Below are positions 62,884 to 64,000 of a DNA stretch of 64,000 bases, one piece after another. Under the pieces are notes generated by a model. It saw only the letters and a list, made by a program, of their open reading frames with translations, did no database searches and was not told the DNA's origin. Made by a program: the position numbers and the translations under genes. The stretch is from Pseudoalteromonas flavipulchra NCIMB 2033 = ATCC BAA-314 (GTDB taxonomy: Bacteria; Pseudomonadota; Gammaproteobacteria; Enterobacterales; Alteromonadaceae), in NCBI GenBank assembly GCA_000814665.1, contig JWIH01000018.1:396550-460549 (forward strand), given 5' to 3'. Position 1 is the first letter of the stretch, and each line of letters opens with the position of its first letter.

Positions 62884-64000
62884 TATGTGCTATGAGACGT
62901 ACCATGGAGGGTGATTTCTCCAATCACTCGAGACTATGAATTAAGTCAGCTCGTCTTCCTGACAGGAGGTGTCGACGCCCATCCATGGGCTTCTTTGATG
63001 CCTAATGACAGGGCACTCTCTCACCCCCCAAAAAACTTAACTTCTCGGCGGGTGAACCGTCTCCTACAACACTATTTGCACTGTGAATTAGGAAGCATTC
63101 TGCGATGATAGCTTTTGCAATGCTTTAAAGCAGTTTAATCGCAAAAACCTTAGAAGATCTCACAAGCAACTTATTCCCCCTCCATCACACCCGAAAAGCA
63201 TAAGTCGATATGCAATGTGCCGACAGGATGTCGGCCAAGTCTTGTCTGGCACAGGGACGTGCCTTACAAGACGGTTGCACTATGTCGGCTTAGGGTTTGA
63301 GGATTAAGTGTGATGCTGGGGCGACGTTTTCTTGGTTCGTTCTTTTTCGTCGTTTCAAAAGAATGAACGAGGAGCGCATGGATGCGCTTTGATATTAAAC
63401 ACGGAGGTTTTTTTGCTAACGGCTGATAGCTCGAAACTTATCGTAAAGTCAGCCCGTCCTCCTGACAGGTTTCGACGCCCATCCATGGGCTACGACTATC
63501 TTTTCTTTGCTTGCCCAAAGAAAAGGTAGCAAAAGAAAGGGCACTCCCAACATCACACTTACTCCTCAAGTAAATTACCAATATTAACGTCACCGCGGTG
63601 TAAGGGCCATCCTTGGCCCTGTCACAGCTTTTCACGCATCCATGCGCTGAAATGACTCATTGGCAATTTACTTTCGGGTGTGATGAGGGAGATACAAGGC
63701 GCTGATAGTTTTGTTTGGTGCTTGCAGGAAAATTAGCTGCTTTTGAGAGAAAAACTAGTGCACACGGCCAATACCACACCAGAAAATATAACTGTTCGGC
63801 GAGTGAATCACCTCCCACAAAACTATTTAGACTGTTAATTAGGAGTTCACACCGATCGTTTTTGTGGTGCTTGTAAGCTAATTAGCTACTTTACTGGATA
63901 AAACCAGAACTAACAGACAGCGCGATTCCCCCCTCCATCACACCCGAAAAGCATAAGTCGATATGCAATGTGCCGACAGGATGTCGGCCAAGTCTTGTCT
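62884..64000. repeat. Repeat-rich gene-free region with a 753-base direct repeat
   Basis: About 1.1 kb without credible genes. The segment CCCCCTCCATCACACCCGAA and the 50 or so bases after it occur at 63176 and again 753 bases later at about 63929, running to the window edge, so the second copy is cut. Upstream of each are related REP-like elements (63043-63067 and 63795-63818, minus orientation) with CTATTT..ACTGT(G/T)AATTAGGA following. A separate repeated motif, GACGCCCATCCATGGGCT, occurs at 62974 and 63474. A long hairpin with CTATCTTTTCTTTG and its complement lies at 63496-63529. Confidence 0.7.
63239..63272 (+). other. Nested hairpin
   Basis: GTCTTGT and ACAAGAC are the outer stem, GGCACA and GTGCC the inner one. 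CCGACAGGATGTCGG lies just before it at about 63220-63234. No T-run follows, so a structural rather than terminator role is likelier. Confidence 0.55.

Noticed and set aside
63332-63529. 65-residue reading frame in the right-end repeats
   Set aside because: It includes the repeated CCCATCCATGGGC motif and the hairpin, has no ribosome site and no family resemblance.

Overview
The window looks like a stretch of a marine gammaproteobacterial chromosome, most likely Pseudoalteromonas or a close relative in the Alteromonadales. I base this on gene content and gene order (pepA-holC-valS, lptFG, a hemW-rdgB-yggT-proC-yggS / pilT-pilU block, ruvX-yqgE-gshB-rsmE, and tolC / nudF-yqiB-cpdA-yqiA-parE), on the protein sequences, and on moderate A+T content with many short dispersed palindromes. 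The species assignment is inference, because no database search was possible. Almost all genes are ordinary chromosomal housekeeping genes.

Layout. Positions 1-4143 (minus strand) hold valS (cut by the window edge), holC and pepA, with a palindromic repeat array between pepA and holC. Divergent lptF-lptG follows, then an RDD membrane protein and a tRNA-Leu(CAA) gene whose 3' tail and terminator are repeated in tandem down to about 8160. From 8399 to 11637 there is a CHASE-like/GGDEF diguanylate cyclase and an orphan sensor histidine kinase. From 12039 to 18198 (minus) come a DUF885 lipoprotein, hemW, rdgB, a DUF4426 protein, yggT, proC and yggS, divergent from pilT-pilU and an overlapping periplasmic protein gene. 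From 21593 to 25878 (minus) come ruvX, yqgE, gshB, rsmE, an unrecognised 165-residue protein and a DUF350 protein. glnE (plus) follows, then an anchored TcpQ-like protein, an LpxL-type acyltransferase and tolC (minus). From 32008 to 39789 (plus) runs nudF-yqiB-cpdA-yqiA-parE, a PQQ-type sugar dehydrogenase gene, and parC. From 40248 to 53763 is a mixed region: phosphoribosyltransferase, Crp-like regulator, amidohydrolase, proB, two more GGDEF proteins, gltX, a gpx-ohrR pair, a substrate-binding-like protein and cytochrome b561. From 54048 to 58883 run prfC, argS, pdxH and a TatD-family nuclease gene. The right end has an unrecognised two-gene pair inside a repeat array, a type II thioesterase, the divergent ytjB-like/serB pair, and a repeat-rich gene-free kilobase.

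The most unusual feature is the number and variety of REP-like elements: short hairpins preceded by GTAG or GGAG/GGGAG. At least five sequence variants occur in at least six intergenic places, in tandem or back-to-back arrangements. One variant is fused to the tRNA-Leu tail repeat; another brackets the two unknown genes at 59129-60003. Elements of this design are known to be linked to RAYT (TnpA-REP) transposases, but no such transposase gene is visible here. I found no CRISPR array, prophage, intact insertion sequence, rRNA gene or clear defence system. No undescribed protein system is proven; the best candidates are the tRNA-tail array and the REP-embedded gene pair.
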